Shown: positions 32,009-41,379, counted from the first letter of the stretch. The stretch: 64,000 bases of DNA from Streptomyces liliifuscus (GCF_016598615.1 NZ_CP066831.1:3844001-3908000); one strand, 5' to 3'. Notes: generated from the letters alone by a model not told the origin. Numbers and translations: made by a program.

Positions 32009-32761
32009 ATGGGCGTGCTCACGGGCAGGACGGCACTCGTCACGGGGGCGAGCAGGGGTATCGGACGCGGGATCGCCGAGCGGCTGGGCCGCGACGGGGC
32101 GCGGGTCGGGGTGCACTACGGCAGGAGCGAGGCGGCCGCGAAGGAGACGGTGGCGACGATCGAGGCGGCCGGCGGCTCGGCGTTCGCGATCCGCGCGGAG
32201 CTCGGACTGCCGGGGGACGCGGCGGCCCTGTGGGAGGAGTTCGACCGGCACGCGGACGGGGTGGACATCCTGGTGAACAACGCGGGGATCGGTTCGACGC
32301 CGTCGATCGATGAGATCGACGAGGAGACGTACGACCAGGTCTTCGCGGTGAATGTGAAGGCGCCGTTCTTCATCGTCCGGCAGGGCCTCGGGCGTCTGCG
32401 CGACGGTGGCCGGGTCGTCAACATCTCCTCGGGGCTGGCACGGGCCGCGGCCTTCCCCCACCTGATCGCCTACGCGATGACGAAGGGCGCCCTGGACGTC
32501 TTCTCCCGGGACCTGTCCAAGGTGCTGGGCGCCCGCGGCATCACCGTGAACTCACTGGCGCCGGGCATCGTCGACACCGACAACACGGCCGAGCTGTTGC
32601 ACGGCACCAGCGACGGGTGGGCGAAGGCTGCGGCGATATCGGCGCTCGGCCGGGTGGGCGAGACCGCCGACATCGCCGACGTGGTGGCGTTCCTCGCCTC
32701 GGACCAGGGGCGGTGGGTGACCGGGCACTGGATGGATGCGACGGGGGGTTCGCTGACCTGA
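32009..32761 (+). CDS. Short-chain dehydrogenase/reductase
   Basis: A 250-residue classical SDR. The cofactor motif is TGASRGIG (residue 13), NNAGIG follows, the catalytic Ser is in NISSGLA and the Tyr-Lys pair in AYAMTKGAL. It probably reduces a carbonyl with NAD(P)H; substrate unknown. The ATG at 32009 follows GAGAAGGGGG. Its divergent TetR neighbour points to induction by a ligand. Confidence 0.93.
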   Translation: MGVLTGRTALVTGASRGIGRGIAERLGRDGARVGVHYGRSEAAAKETVATIEAAGGSAFAIRAELGLPGDAAALWEEFDRHADGVDILVNNAGIGSTPSIDEIDEETYDQVFAVNVKAPFFIVRQGLGRLRDGGRVVNISSGLARAAAFPHLIAYAMTKGALDVFSRDLSKVLGARGITVNSLAPGIVDTDNTAELLHGTSDGWAKAAAISALGRVGETADIADVVAFLASDQGRWVTGHWMDATGGSLT

Positions 32762-32882
32762 GCCCCCGGACGGCCGGGGGCGGCCCGGGCGGCCGGGGGC
32801 GCCTCCGGATCGCTGGGGCGTCTTCGGATCAGCAGGGTGGCCCGGTCGAGCAGGGCAGCCGGGGCTCCTTGAGGTCGGCGGG

Positions 32883-32998
32883 GCAGCTTCGGTTCAGTGA
32901 GGCGGCTCGGGATCGGCGGGCGCGGCTCGCGACTGGCGGGGCAGCTTCGGTTCAGTGAGGCGGCTCGGGATCGGCGGGCGCGGCTCGCGACTGGCGGG
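32883..32998. repeat. Perfect 58-bp tandem duplication
   Basis: A 58-base unit beginning GCAGCTTCGGTTCAGTGAGG occurs twice back to back (32883-32940 and 32941-32998) with no differences. Degenerate GGATCGGCGGG-type copies flank it on both sides. It lies between the convergent SDR and SIS genes. Confidence 0.95.
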
Positions 32999-33027
32999 GC
33001 GGCTCCGGATCGGCGGGAGGCTCGGGG

Positions 33028-34125
33028 TCAGCGGGTTTCTGTGACCTTCGCGAGGGCGCGGGGTGCGTCGGGGTCCTGGCCGCGGGCGATGGTGACCTCG
33101 TAGGCGAGGAGCTGGAGCGGGAGGATCTCCAGGATCGGCTGGACCTCTTCGGCCACCCCCTCGGTGGGCAGGACGAAGCCGGCGGAGGCCTGTTCGACCT
33201 GGGGGCGGGGGCCGATGACGACGAGGTCGGCGCCGCGTCCGCGCAGCCGGTCGAGCACGGGCTGGAGTGCCGCGCCGCCCTTGCCGTCGGTGACGACCGC
33301 GATGACCGGGGAGATGTTGTCGACCATGGCGAGCGGGCCGTGCAGCAGGTCCGCGCCGGAGTAGGAGAGGGCGGGGATGTAGCTGGTCTCCATGAGCTTG
33401 AGTGCGGCTTCCTTGGCGGTGGGATAGCCGTAGCCGCGGGAGGTGATCACCATGCGCTCGGCGAAGCGGTAGCGCGAGGCGAGGGCACGGATCTCGTCCT
33501 GGCGGACGAGCAGTTGCTCGGCGAGGTCGGGGAGCACCTTGGCCTGGGCGCCGTCGCCGCCGCGCAGTCCTTCGACGAAGAGATAGAGGGCGAGGAGGGA
33601 GGCGGTGTAGGTCTTGGTCGCGGGGAGGGCCTTCTCCGGCCCGGCCATGATGTCGATGTGGTACTCGGAGACGGCTGCCAGCGGTGAGTCCGGGTTGTTG
33701 GTCACCGCGAGCGTGATGGCGCCGGCCTCGCGGGCGGCCCGGGTCGAGGCCACCAGGTCCGGGGAGCCGCCGGACTGGCTGACCACGATCACCAGGACGT
33801 CGGTGAGGTCGGGGCGGGCACCGTAGGCCGTCGTGGTCGACATGGAGGCGAGGCCGCACGGCAGGCCGAGGCGGATCTCCAGGAGGTACTTGGCGTAGAG
33901 GGCGGCGTTGTCGGAGGTCCCTCGGGCGGTGAGCAGCACGAAGCGGGGCTTGCGGGCGGCGACCTGCTGGGCCACGTCCTGGATGCGCGGGGCGCCCTCC
34001 TCCAGGATCCGTCGCAGGACGGCGGGCTGCTCGGCCATCTCGCGGGCCATGATCCGGCCCGGGCGGTCGGACTCGGCGGATGCCGGCTGCGCGTCGGGCT
34101 GGGGGTCCGGCGGGGTGGCGGTCAT
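33028..34125 (-). CDS. SIS-domain aminosugar isomerase/deaminase-like protein
   Basis: A 365-residue protein with two SIS sugar-isomerase domains like the C-terminal half of GlmS but without the glutaminase domain (first domain TARGTSDNAALYAKYLLE; VVSQSGGSPDLVAS; second ITSRGYGYPTAKEAALKLME; SGADLLHGPLAM). It probably acts on glucosamine-6-phosphate or a related aminosugar. It is divergent from nagB near a DasR site, so it likely belongs to the chitin/GlcNAc regulon. The ATG at 34125 follows AGGAGG. Confidence 0.88.
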   Translation of the reverse strand: MTATPPDPQPDAQPASAESDRPGRIMAREMAEQPAVLRRILEEGAPRIQDVAQQVAARKPRFVLLTARGTSDNAALYAKYLLEIRLGLPCGLASMSTTTAYGARPDLTDVLVIVVSQSGGSPDLVASTRAAREAGAITLAVTNNPDSPLAAVSEYHIDIMAGPEKALPATKTYTASLLALYLFVEGLRGGDGAQAKVLPDLAEQLLVRQDEIRALASRYRFAERMVITSRGYGYPTAKEAALKLMETSYIPALSYSGADLLHGPLAMVDNISPVIAVVTDGKGGAALQPVLDRLRGRGADLVVIGPRPQVEQASAGFVLPTEGVAEEVQPILEILPLQLLAYEVTIARGQDPDAPRALAKVTETR

Positions 34126-34237
34126 GGCGTTTCCTCCTGGGGCTGTTGCATGGCGGGCGGAGCTGGGTCCGCGGGAGGGGGTGGCAGGGCTCGGTTGCGC
34201 GTGCGCAGGTTCCATTCCACTCCCCCGGGGCGAGCGG

Positions 34238-34400
34238 CGCCCGCTCGGGGTGGGGTGTCGGGCGCCTGCCGTGGCTCGGGCTGCCAGTCACCCGCCGCGG
34301 GGTCGGGCTGCCAGTCACCCGCCGCGGCTCGGGGTTCCGGTCACCCGCCGTGGGTCGGGGTTCCGGGCGCCCGCCATGGGGTCGGGGTGCCGGTCAAGTG
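34238..34400. repeat. Degenerate tandem repeats between SIS gene and nagB
   Basis: About five imperfect copies of a 27-29-base unit built on GTCGGGCTGCCAGTCACCCG lie between the two divergent starts. The last copies shift to GTTCCGGTCACCCGCC. They precede the DasR site by about 75 bases. No gene is supported. Confidence 0.8.
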
Positions 34401-34475
34401 TGGTTGGTCGGGGCGCCCCGAGCCGGGGGCGGCCGAGGTCGGCCGAGGGGCGACCGTGGAGAGCCGTTCTGCTAG

Positions 34476-34491
34476 ATTGGTCTATACCACA
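34476..34491. promoter_or_regulatory. DasR responsive element of nagB
   Basis: ATTGGTCTATACCACA matches 13 of 16 positions of the DasR consensus. It is 45 bases upstream of the nagB start, as expected for the known DasR control of nagB. Confidence 0.85.
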
Positions 34492-34535
34492 TGTTCGGTT
34501 GTGTCCCCTTCACCTTTCAGAACGGCAGGCCCAGC

Positions 34536-35321
34536 GTGGAAGTTGTCATCGTTTCGGACGCCAAGGCGGGTGGCGAGCTCATTGCCGAGGCCATGGCGGA
34601 GCTGCTCCGGCACAAGCCCGACGCACTGCTCGGGGTGGCCACCGGCTCGACGCCGCTGCCCATCTACCAGGCGCTGGCGGCGAAGGTGGATTCCGGGGCC
34701 GTGGACGCCTCGCGGGCGCGGGTCGCGCAGCTCGACGAGTACGTGGGACTGCCGGCCGAGCATCCCGAGTCGTACCGGTCGGTGCTGCGGCGCGAGGTGC
34801 TGAAGCCGTTGGGGCTGGACGTCGACGCGTTCATAGGACCTGACGGGACCGCCGAGGACGTGCGGGCGGCGTGCGAGGCGTACGACAAGGCGCTCGCCGA
34901 GGCCGGCGGGGTCGATCTCCAGCTCCTCGGGATCGGGACCGACGGGCACATCGGGTTCAACGAGCCGTGTTCGTCGCTCGCCTCGCGTACGCGGATCAAG
35001 ACCCTCACCGAGCAGACGCGGGTGGACAACGCCCGGTTCTTCGAGGGCGACATCGAGCAGGTGCCGCATCACGTGATCACCCAGGGGATCGGGACGATTC
35101 TGGAGGCACGGCATCTGGTGCTGCTCGCCACGGGTGAGGGCAAGGCGGATGCCGTCGCGGCGACCGTCGAGGGGCCCGTCGCCGCGGTGTGCCCCGCGTC
35201 GGCGCTCCAGTTGCATCCGCATGCCACGGTCGTCGTGGACGAGGCGGCCGCGTCCAAGCTGAAGCTCGCGGACTACTTCCGGCACACGTACGCCAACAAG
35301 CCGGACTGGCAGGGTATTTAG
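34536..35321 (+). CDS. nagB: Glucosamine-6-phosphate deaminase
   Basis: A 261-residue enzyme converting glucosamine-6-phosphate to fructose-6-phosphate and ammonia. Signature segments are GVATGSTPLPIYQAL, AQLDEYVGLPAEHPESY (catalytic Asp), and LLGIGTDGHIGFNEP (catalytic His region). The start is GTG 34536, which gives the family length; an upstream in-frame ATG at 34491 overlaps the DasR site and is rejected. Glucosamine-6-phosphate is the DasR effector, so this enzyme also resets the regulatory signal. Confidence 0.95.
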   Translation: MEVVIVSDAKAGGELIAEAMAELLRHKPDALLGVATGSTPLPIYQALAAKVDSGAVDASRARVAQLDEYVGLPAEHPESYRSVLRREVLKPLGLDVDAFIGPDGTAEDVRAACEAYDKALAEAGGVDLQLLGIGTDGHIGFNEPCSSLASRTRIKTLTEQTRVDNARFFEGDIEQVPHHVITQGIGTILEARHLVLLATGEGKADAVAATVEGPVAAVCPASALQLHPHATVVVDEAAASKLKLADYFRHTYANKPDWQGI

Positions 35322-35374
35322 GCGACTCGCTTCACGATACGAGTGCGTACGAAGGGGTGCGAGTAAGCACGAAT

Positions 35375-35416
35375 ACGAAGGTGCCGGGTCCCTCGTGGAG
35401 GACCCGGCACCTTCGT
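35375..35416. terminator. Bidirectional terminator between nagB and dasD
   Basis: CGAAGGTGCCGGGTCC (35376-35391) pairs with 35400-35415, a 16-bp stem plus one A-T pair, loop of eight. It separates two convergent genes. Confidence 0.85.
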
Positions 35417-35448
35417 TCGTGCGGTGAGCCGGACATGCCCCGTCCGGC

Positions 35449-36987
35449 TCACGCCCCGGCGATGGCCTCCGCCGCCGCGAGGCCGCAGACGCGGGCCGCG
35501 CCGTGGGTGGCGATGTGGAGGGCGCCCCGGGGCGGTGACTGCGGCACGCCCATCTCGACCACGACCGTGTCGGGGCGGGCGGCGAGCAGGGTGTCGAGGG
35601 CCTCGGCCATCCAGGTGTGGCGGTGGGCGTCGCGGACCACCGCGACCACGCGGCGGGAGCCGGCCGCCGCGAGGGCCTCGGCCCCGGCGCGCTCCCCCGT
35701 GAAGCTCCCGGTCTCCGTGCCCGGCAGCATGCGCCGCAGTTCGGCGGCGACGCCCCAGGGGGTCTCGTCACCGACGGCGATGTTGGCGACGGGGGTGAAG
35801 GCGGCGACGTACGGAGCCTCGGTGACCGGTGCGAAGTGCGCTCCGCGCGTGACCGTCAGCGCCCGTCGGGCCGCCACCAGCCCGACGTCGGTCCTCGCGT
35901 CGGAGCCCGCAGCGGACCCCGCCTCGGTCCCCGCTGCGGAAACTGCCGACGCGGGTGTTGAAGGTGTCGGGTGCGTCGAAGCCGTCCAGGACGCCAGTGC
36001 TCTGACGCGGGCCGCCGCGTCCGCCAGGCGTTCCTCGGGGAGTTCGCCCGAGCGGACCGCCGCGACCAGGGCGTCCCGCAGTCGCAGGACCGTCGGCTCG
36101 TCGGAGAGTCCGCCGCCCACGCAGATGGCGTCGGCGCCGGCGGCGATCGCGAGGACACTGCCCCGTTCGATGCCGTAGGTCGCCGAGATGGCCTGCATCT
36201 CCATGCCGTCGGTGACGATCAGGCCGTCGTAGCCCAGTTCCTCGCGGAGCAGACCGGTGAGGATGCGGCGCGAGAGGGTCGCGGGGTGGACAGGGTCCAG
36301 GGCCGGGACCAGGATGTGCGCGCTCATCACGGCACGGGTGCCCGCCTCGATGGCCGCGCGGAACGGCACCAGTTCGCGGGACTCCAGGACCGCGAGGTCC
36401 GCGTCGATGCGCGGCATCGCGTGGTGCGAGTCGACCGCCGTGTCGCCGTGGCCCGGGAAGTGCTTGGTACAGGCGGCGACCCCGGCGGACTGCAGCCCGG
36501 AGACGTACGCGGCCGTGTGCCGGGCCACCAGTGAGGTGTCGGCGCCGAAGGACCGTACGCCGATGACGGGGTTGTCGGAGTTGGAGTTGATGTCGGCGGA
36601 CGGCGCCCAGTTGAGGTTCACGCCACAGGCGGCCAGCCGGCGGCCCAGCTCGTGGGCGACCGCCTCGGTCAGCCCGGTGTCGTCGACCGCGCCCAGCGCG
36701 TGGTTGCCGGGGAACGAGGACCCCGTACGCACCTCCAGACGGGTGACGTCACCGCCCTCCTCGTCGATGGCGACCAGCACGTCGTCGCGTTCCGCGCGCA
36801 ACTGGGCCGTCAGGGCTGCCACCTGGGCGGGCGTGGCGATGTTGCGGCCGAACAGGCCGACGGAGGCGAGGCCTTCGCCCAGCCGCCGCAGCAGCCAGGA
36901 GGGAGCCGAGGTCCCGGTGAAGCCGGGCTGCAGGACGGCAAGGGCGTCACGGGTCAGCGTGTCCGTGCCGGAGGCGATGGTGGTCAT
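35449..36987 (-). CDS. dasD: Beta-N-acetylglucosaminidase (GH3)
   Basis: A 512-residue glycoside hydrolase family 3 enzyme. The NagZ-type motif KHFPGHGDTAVDSHHAMP carries the Asp-His general-acid pair, and VTDGMEMQAI carries the nucleophile Asp. No signal peptide is visible, so it probably cleaves imported N,N'-diacetylchitobiose in the cytoplasm. The ATG at 36987 lies eight bases after the dasC stop. The C-terminal 180 residues follow an Ala/Ser/Thr linker. Confidence 0.92.
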   Translation of the reverse strand: MTTIASGTDTLTRDALAVLQPGFTGTSAPSWLLRRLGEGLASVGLFGRNIATPAQVAALTAQLRAERDDVLVAIDEEGGDVTRLEVRTGSSFPGNHALGAVDDTGLTEAVAHELGRRLAACGVNLNWAPSADINSNSDNPVIGVRSFGADTSLVARHTAAYVSGLQSAGVAACTKHFPGHGDTAVDSHHAMPRIDADLAVLESRELVPFRAAIEAGTRAVMSAHILVPALDPVHPATLSRRILTGLLREELGYDGLIVTDGMEMQAISATYGIERGSVLAIAAGADAICVGGGLSDEPTVLRLRDALVAAVRSGELPEERLADAAARVRALASWTASTHPTPSTPASAVSAAGTEAGSAAGSDARTDVGLVAARRALTVTRGAHFAPVTEAPYVAAFTPVANIAVGDETPWGVAAELRRMLPGTETGSFTGERAGAEALAAAGSRRVVAVVRDAHRHTWMAEALDTLLAARPDTVVVEMGVPQSPPRGALHIATHGAARVCGLAAAEAIAGA

Positions 36988-36995
36988 CGGGGGTG

Positions 36996-37826
36996 CTATC
37001 CCTTCACCGCGCCGGAGGTCAGTCCGCTGACAGCCTTGCGCTGGAGGAAGACGAAGAGGACCAGGATCGGGATGGCGAAGAGCGAGGCCGCCGCCATCGT
37101 GGCGCCCCAGTCGTCGCCGAACGTCGACTGGAAGCTGGAGAGCCACAGCGGGAGCGTCTGCTTCTCGGCGTCCTTGTTGAGGATCAGGACCAGCGGGAAC
37201 TCGTTCCACGCTGTGATGAAGCCGAAGAGCGAGGTCGCCATCAGGCCCGGGGCGAGGAGCGGGAAGATGACCTTCACGAAGGCCTGCGGACGGGTGCAGC
37301 CGTCGACCATCGCCGACTCCTCCAGTTCCTTGGGCACGGCGGCGACGTAGCCGCGCAGCGTGAGGACCGTGAAGGGCAGCACCATGATCATGTAGAAGAC
37401 GGTGAGCGGGACGAGGCTGTTCAGCAGGTCGGCGTCACGCACGATGATGTAGATCGCGATGACCATGACCTCCCAGGGCGCCATCTGCGCGATCATGAAG
37501 GTCAGGAGGAAGCCGCGCCTGCCCTTGAACCGCATCCGGGCCAGCGCGAAGGACGCGAGCAGCGCGATGACGAGGGAGAAGACCACCGCGAGGGTGGTCA
37601 CCGTCAGGGAGTTGCCGACCAGCGTCCAGAAGTGGTCGGCGTCGAGAGCCCGTCGGAAGTGGTCGAAGGTGATGTCGGTCGGCAGGAAGACCGGGTCGTC
37701 CGCGATGATGTCGCCGGTCGGCTTCAGCGAGGTCGCGAACATCCAGTAGACGGGGAACGCGAAGACGACGAAGAGGACGAGGGCCGTCGCGTTGGGCCAC
37801 AGCCGGGCCATCAGGGAGCGCTTCAC
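36996..37826 (-). CDS. dasC: Chitobiose ABC transporter permease DasC
   Basis: A 276-residue MalG-type permease with six membrane helices and the EAA motif (ELEESAMVDGCTRPQAF, near residue 172). GTG 37826 overlaps the dasB stop by four bases. Together with DasA and DasB it imports N,N'-diacetylchitobiose; no ATPase is encoded here because the shared ATPase MsiK is known to serve this system. Confidence 0.94.
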   Translation of the reverse strand: MKRSLMARLWPNATALVLFVVFAFPVYWMFATSLKPTGDIIADDPVFLPTDITFDHFRRALDADHFWTLVGNSLTVTTLAVVFSLVIALLASFALARMRFKGRRGFLLTFMIAQMAPWEVMVIAIYIIVRDADLLNSLVPLTVFYMIMVLPFTVLTLRGYVAAVPKELEESAMVDGCTRPQAFVKVIFPLLAPGLMATSLFGFITAWNEFPLVLILNKDAEKQTLPLWLSSFQSTFGDDWGATMAAASLFAIPILVLFVFLQRKAVSGLTSGAVKG

Positions 37827-38815
37827 AGCTCGTCCTCCTCTTGCTTGAGAACGGTACGCAGGTAGTAGGCGGTCAGGCCGAGCAGGATGAGGATCGTCAG
37901 GAACGAGATCGCCGCGCCCATGCCGTAGTGCTGGTTGCCGGGGCCCTCGACGAACGCGTAGATCGGCAGGGTCTCGGTGAGCCGGTCGGGTCCGCCGGCG
38001 TTCATCGCGAAGATCTGCGGGAACGCCTTGAAGACCCAGATGACCTCCAGGAAGGTCGTCGCCCACAGGAACGGCCGCAGGAACGGGAAGGTCACGTGGG
38101 TGAAGCTCTTCCACATCCCGGCCCCGTCGATCGAGGCGGCCTCGTACAGCTCTTTCGGGATGGTGGTCGTGGCGGCGTAGAGGTTGATCGCGACGAACGG
38201 GATGGACTGCCAGACGATCAGCAGGGTGATCACGGAGAAGGTGGAGAACTGGCTGCCGAACCAGTTGTAGTCCGACATCGACGACCAGCCGGCCTTGGCT
38301 AGCAGCCAGTTGACGACGCCGAAGCGCTGGGCGAACAGCCACTGGTAGACGGTGGTCGCGGCGATCACCGGCATCGCCCAGGCGAGCACCAGGCCGAGCA
38401 TCAGCACGAGCCGCATGCGCTTGCCGAGCCGCGCGAGGAGCAGTCCGACGAGGGTGCCGAGCAGCATGATGAGGACGACGTTGGCCGTGGTGAAGACGAC
38501 CGTCCGCTGGACGACCTTCCAGAAGTCCGAACTGCCGAGGACTTCCTTGTAGTTGTCGCCGCCGTTCCACTCGGTGAGGTGCAGGATCAGCTGGCGCGGG
38601 TTGAGGTTCTGGAACGACAGCATGCCGTTCTTGACCAGCGGCCAGCCGAGCAGCACCACGGTGACGAGCAGTGCGGGCACCAGGAGCAGGTAGGGGGCGG
38701 CCGTGCCGCCGCGCCGTCTGGCCTGCCCCGGACCGCCGGGCGGGGTTACGTCGGTCTTACGGACACCGGGCGCCGCGGCCGTGCCTGTGTCCGTGCGTTC
38801 GGTCTGCACTGACAT
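37823..38815 (-). CDS. dasB: Chitobiose ABC transporter permease DasB
   Basis: A 330-residue MalF-type permease with six main membrane helices after a 45-residue cytoplasmic N terminus. The EAA loop is ELYEAASIDGAGMWKSFTHV. The start ATG 38815 has GGAAGAG nine bases upstream; ATG 38824 is also in frame. Stop and dasC start overlap (GTGA). Confidence 0.93.
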   Translation of the reverse strand: MSVQTERTDTGTAAAPGVRKTDVTPPGGPGQARRRGGTAAPYLLLVPALLVTVVLLGWPLVKNGMLSFQNLNPRQLILHLTEWNGGDNYKEVLGSSDFWKVVQRTVVFTTANVVLIMLLGTLVGLLLARLGKRMRLVLMLGLVLAWAMPVIAATTVYQWLFAQRFGVVNWLLAKAGWSSMSDYNWFGSQFSTFSVITLLIVWQSIPFVAINLYAATTTIPKELYEAASIDGAGMWKSFTHVTFPFLRPFLWATTFLEVIWVFKAFPQIFAMNAGGPDRLTETLPIYAFVEGPGNQHYGMGAAISFLTILILLGLTAYYLRTVLKQEEDEL

Positions 38816-38906
38816 GCTCGCCATCTCTTCCAGGTTCAGGAGTCGCAGATCGTTCGATGCGCCGGCGCGCCGGGGACGGACAGGGCCGCCCCCGGCGCGC
38901 AGGTGA

Positions 38907-40184
38907 TCAGCTGCTCTGTGCGAGCCGCTTGTTGATCTCCGACTCGACCTGCTTGGCGGCCTCGGCGGGGGACTTGCCCTTCAGAACCGCGGTCATGTAC
39001 GCCTTGATCGGGTTCGGGTCGTTCTCCACGGCGGCCCACTCGGGGATCAGCGGCGTGGTGCCACCGCCGGCCGCGGCCGGGGCCGCGGCCTCGGCGGCGC
39101 CGTTGCCCGCGAGGTTGGTCTGCAGCGACTCCTTGTTCGGGATGACGCCGTTCTCCTTGGCGAGCGCGCCCTCGAACTTGTCGGACAGCGCCATCTTCAG
39201 GAACTCCTTGGCGAGTTCCTGCTTCTTGCTGCCCGCGGCGACCGCGAAGTTGGAGCCGCCGAGGAAGACACCCTCGGGCTCGGCGGCCGACTCACCGGGA
39301 ATGGTGAAGTAGCCGATGTCCTTCTCGATCTTCTTGTTGGCGGCGATGGCCGTGCCGGCCTCCCAGCCCATGCCGATGAAGGCACCGACGTTGCCCTTGG
39401 CGAAGACCTCGGCCTGCTGCGGGGTCGCCTCGTCCTTGTCCTTGGGCGCCTTGGAGAAGGCCTGGTACTCCTTGTAGATCTCCATGGCCTTGCCGACCTT
39501 CGGGTCCGCGAGGTTGGAGACGTACTTGTCGCCGTCCTTCTTCACCAGGTCGGCGCCCTGGCCGATGGTCAGACCGTCGAAGAAGTACCAGTTCTGGCCG
39601 GGCAGGTAGATCGGCTCGGCGTCGGTCTTCTTTTCGATGGTCTCCAGGGCGTCGAAGAACTCGTCCCGCGTCTTCGGGGTGTCCTTGATGCCCGCGTCGG
39701 CCCAGACCTTCTTGTTGTAGATGACGACACGGTTGGCGAAGTACCACGGGGCCGCGTACTGCTTGCCGTCGAAGACCGAGGACTCGTTCAGGGCCTTGGT
39801 CCAGTCGGCGCCTATCTCCGACTTGAGGTCCGACAGGTCCGCGAGACCGCCGGTGGCCGCGTACGCCGGGGTCTGGGTGTTGCCGACCTCCAGGACGTCC
39901 GGCGGGTTCTCCTCGGAGAGCGCGGTGGTGATCTTCTGCTGGATGCCGTTCCACTGCTGCGTCTCGAACTTCAGCTTGGCCTTCGTCTTCTTCTCGAAGG
40001 CGGCCGTGAGGTCCTTGGTCCAGCCGGGCGGCGTGGAACCGTCCATGGCCCAGACGGTCAGGGTCTGCCCCTTGAACCCGTCGGCCCCCGTCTTGCCGCC
40101 ACTGTCACCGTCGTCGCCGCCACAGGCCGCTACGGACATCAACATGCCCGCGACACCGACAGCCGCAATGAGCTTGCGCTTCAC
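38907..40184 (-). CDS. dasA: Chitobiose-binding lipoprotein DasA
   Basis: A 425-residue extracellular sugar-binding protein. The N terminus MKRKLIAAVGVAGMLMSVAAC ends in a lipobox with Cys at residue 21, here written as two parts MKRKLIAAVG and VAGMLMSVAAC. The mature protein is SBP_bac_1 type. GTG 40184 follows GAGGAGGGTG. DasA is the known chitobiose receptor and one of the strongest DasR targets; two DasR-like sites lie upstream. Confidence 0.94.
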   Translation of the reverse strand: MKRKLIAAVGVAGMLMSVAACGGDDGDSGGKTGADGFKGQTLTVWAMDGSTPPGWTKDLTAAFEKKTKAKLKFETQQWNGIQQKITTALSEENPPDVLEVGNTQTPAYAATGGLADLSDLKSEIGADWTKALNESSVFDGKQYAAPWYFANRVVIYNKKVWADAGIKDTPKTRDEFFDALETIEKKTDAEPIYLPGQNWYFFDGLTIGQGADLVKKDGDKYVSNLADPKVGKAMEIYKEYQAFSKAPKDKDEATPQQAEVFAKGNVGAFIGMGWEAGTAIAANKKIEKDIGYFTIPGESAAEPEGVFLGGSNFAVAAGSKKQELAKEFLKMALSDKFEGALAKENGVIPNKESLQTNLAGNGAAEAAAPAAAGGGTTPLIPEWAAVENDPNPIKAYMTAVLKGKSPAEAAKQVESEINKRLAQSS

Positions 40185-40271
40185 GTCACCCTCCTCAGGG
40201 ATTCCAGCAACCCCCCTGCCCACCGCGTGACTTACGACGAGTACTGCCCGTGGGGCTGGGACCTGGTCCTC

Positions 40272-40287
40272 AATGGTTTAGACCAGT
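40272..40287. promoter_or_regulatory. DasR responsive element 1 of dasA
   Basis: AATGGTTTAGACCAGT matches 13 of 16 positions of the DasR consensus, about 90 bases upstream of the dasA start. Confidence 0.85.
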
Positions 40288-40296
40288 AGGGGGGAG

Positions 40297-40312
40297 CTTG
40301 GCCTAGACCTAG
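40297..40312. promoter_or_regulatory. Weaker DasR-like site 2 of dasA
   Basis: CTTGGCCTAGACCTAG matches 10 of 16 positions, with the GG...CTAGACC core intact, ten bases beyond site 1 on the upstream side of dasA. Confidence 0.5.
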
Positions 40313-40465
40313 AGGGGTGTCAAGGGTGGAAAACCCGCTCCAGGCCGTCCGTTACGCGACCTACATATGCAGGGACCTTTCACTACACGGGGAACAGAAC
40401 GGGCATGCCTCGACGGGCGCATCGGCAGCCCCCTTGGAGCGCCCGTAGCAACCGCTCTCCGGCCC

Positions 40466-40481
40466 TGTGGACTAGACCAAA
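40466..40481. promoter_or_regulatory. DasR-like site upstream of dasR
   Basis: TGTGGACTAGACCAAA matches 11 of 16 positions of the consensus, about 135 bases upstream of dasR. It shares the TGTGGACTAGACCA core exactly with the orphan site at 31171. It may mediate autoregulation. Confidence 0.55.
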
Positions 40482-40614
40482 AGAGACCCCGACGGTATAT
40501 AGAGGGGATCACGCAGCGTGCGGGGGGACACTCGCACGGCAAGCCGTGCCACGATGTGAGCCGCGGCCGACGCGCACGTCGGCCCATCGGCACCTGGAGC
40601 CGGGAAGGCAGAGT

Positions 40615-41379
40615 ATGAGCACCGACGTCAGCAGTGCGGAGAACGAGGGTGGGGCCCCCATCCGTACCGCGCGCGTGCCCAAGTACTACCGCCTCAAGAA
40701 GCATCTGCTCGACATGACGGAGACGCTGCCGCCCGGCACACCGGTACCGCCCGAGCGCACCCTCGCCGCCGAGTTCGACACCTCGCGCACGACCGTGCGG
40801 CAGGCCCTTCAGGAGCTGGTCGTCGAGGGCCGCCTTGAGCGGATCCAGGGCAAGGGCACGTTCGTCGCCAAGCCGAAGGTCTCGCAGGCGCTGCAACTCA
40901 CCTCGTACACCGAGGACATGAGGGCCCAGGGCCTCGAACCCACCTCGCAGCTCCTGGACATCGGCTACATCACGGCGGACGACACGCTCGCCGAGCTGCT
41001 CGACATCACCGCCGGCGGGCGGGTGCTGCGCATCGAGCGGCTGCGGCTCGCGAGCGGGGAGCCGATGGCGATCGAGACGACGCATCTGTCCGCGAAGCGG
41101 TTTCCCGCGTTGCGGCGGTCGCTCGTCAAGTACACCTCGCTGTACACGGCGTTGGCGGAGGTGTACGACGTTCATCTCGCCGAGGCCGAGGAGACGATCG
41201 AGACGTCGCTGGCGACTCCTCGGGAGGCGGGTCTTCTCGGTACGGATGTGGGGCTGCCGATGCTGATGCTGTCCCGGCACTCGCTCGACAGGGGTGGGTT
41301 GCCGGTGGAGTGGGTGCGGTCGGTGTACCGGGGGGACCGGTACAAGTTCGTTGCGCGTCTGAAGAGGCCTGTGGAGTAA
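40615..41379 (+). CDS. dasR: GntR/HutC-family global regulator DasR
   Basis: A 254-residue regulator: winged HTH at residues 20-85 (PPERTLAAEFDTSRTTVRQAL) and a UTRA effector domain at 105-245 (GRVLRIERLRLASGEPMAIE). It represses GlcNAc and chitin uptake and links them to development and antibiotic production; glucosamine-6-phosphate releases it from DNA (established for S. coelicolor). The ATG at 40615 follows GGGAAGG. It is divergent from dasA. Confidence 0.96.
   Translation: MSTDVSSAENEGGAPIRTARVPKYYRLKKHLLDMTETLPPGTPVPPERTLAAEFDTSRTTVRQALQELVVEGRLERIQGKGTFVAKPKVSQALQLTSYTEDMRAQGLEPTSQLLDIGYITADDTLAELLDITAGGRVLRIERLRLASGEPMAIETTHLSAKRFPALRRSLVKYTSLYTALAEVYDVHLAEAEETIETSLATPREAGLLGTDVGLPMLMLSRHSLDRGGLPVEWVRSVYRGDRYKFVARLKRPVE

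Noticed and set aside
34491..34535. In-frame ATG extending nagB by 15 residues
   Set aside because: The ATG overlaps the DasR site and the extension is not part of the NagB family; the GTG at 34536 gives the usual 261 residues.
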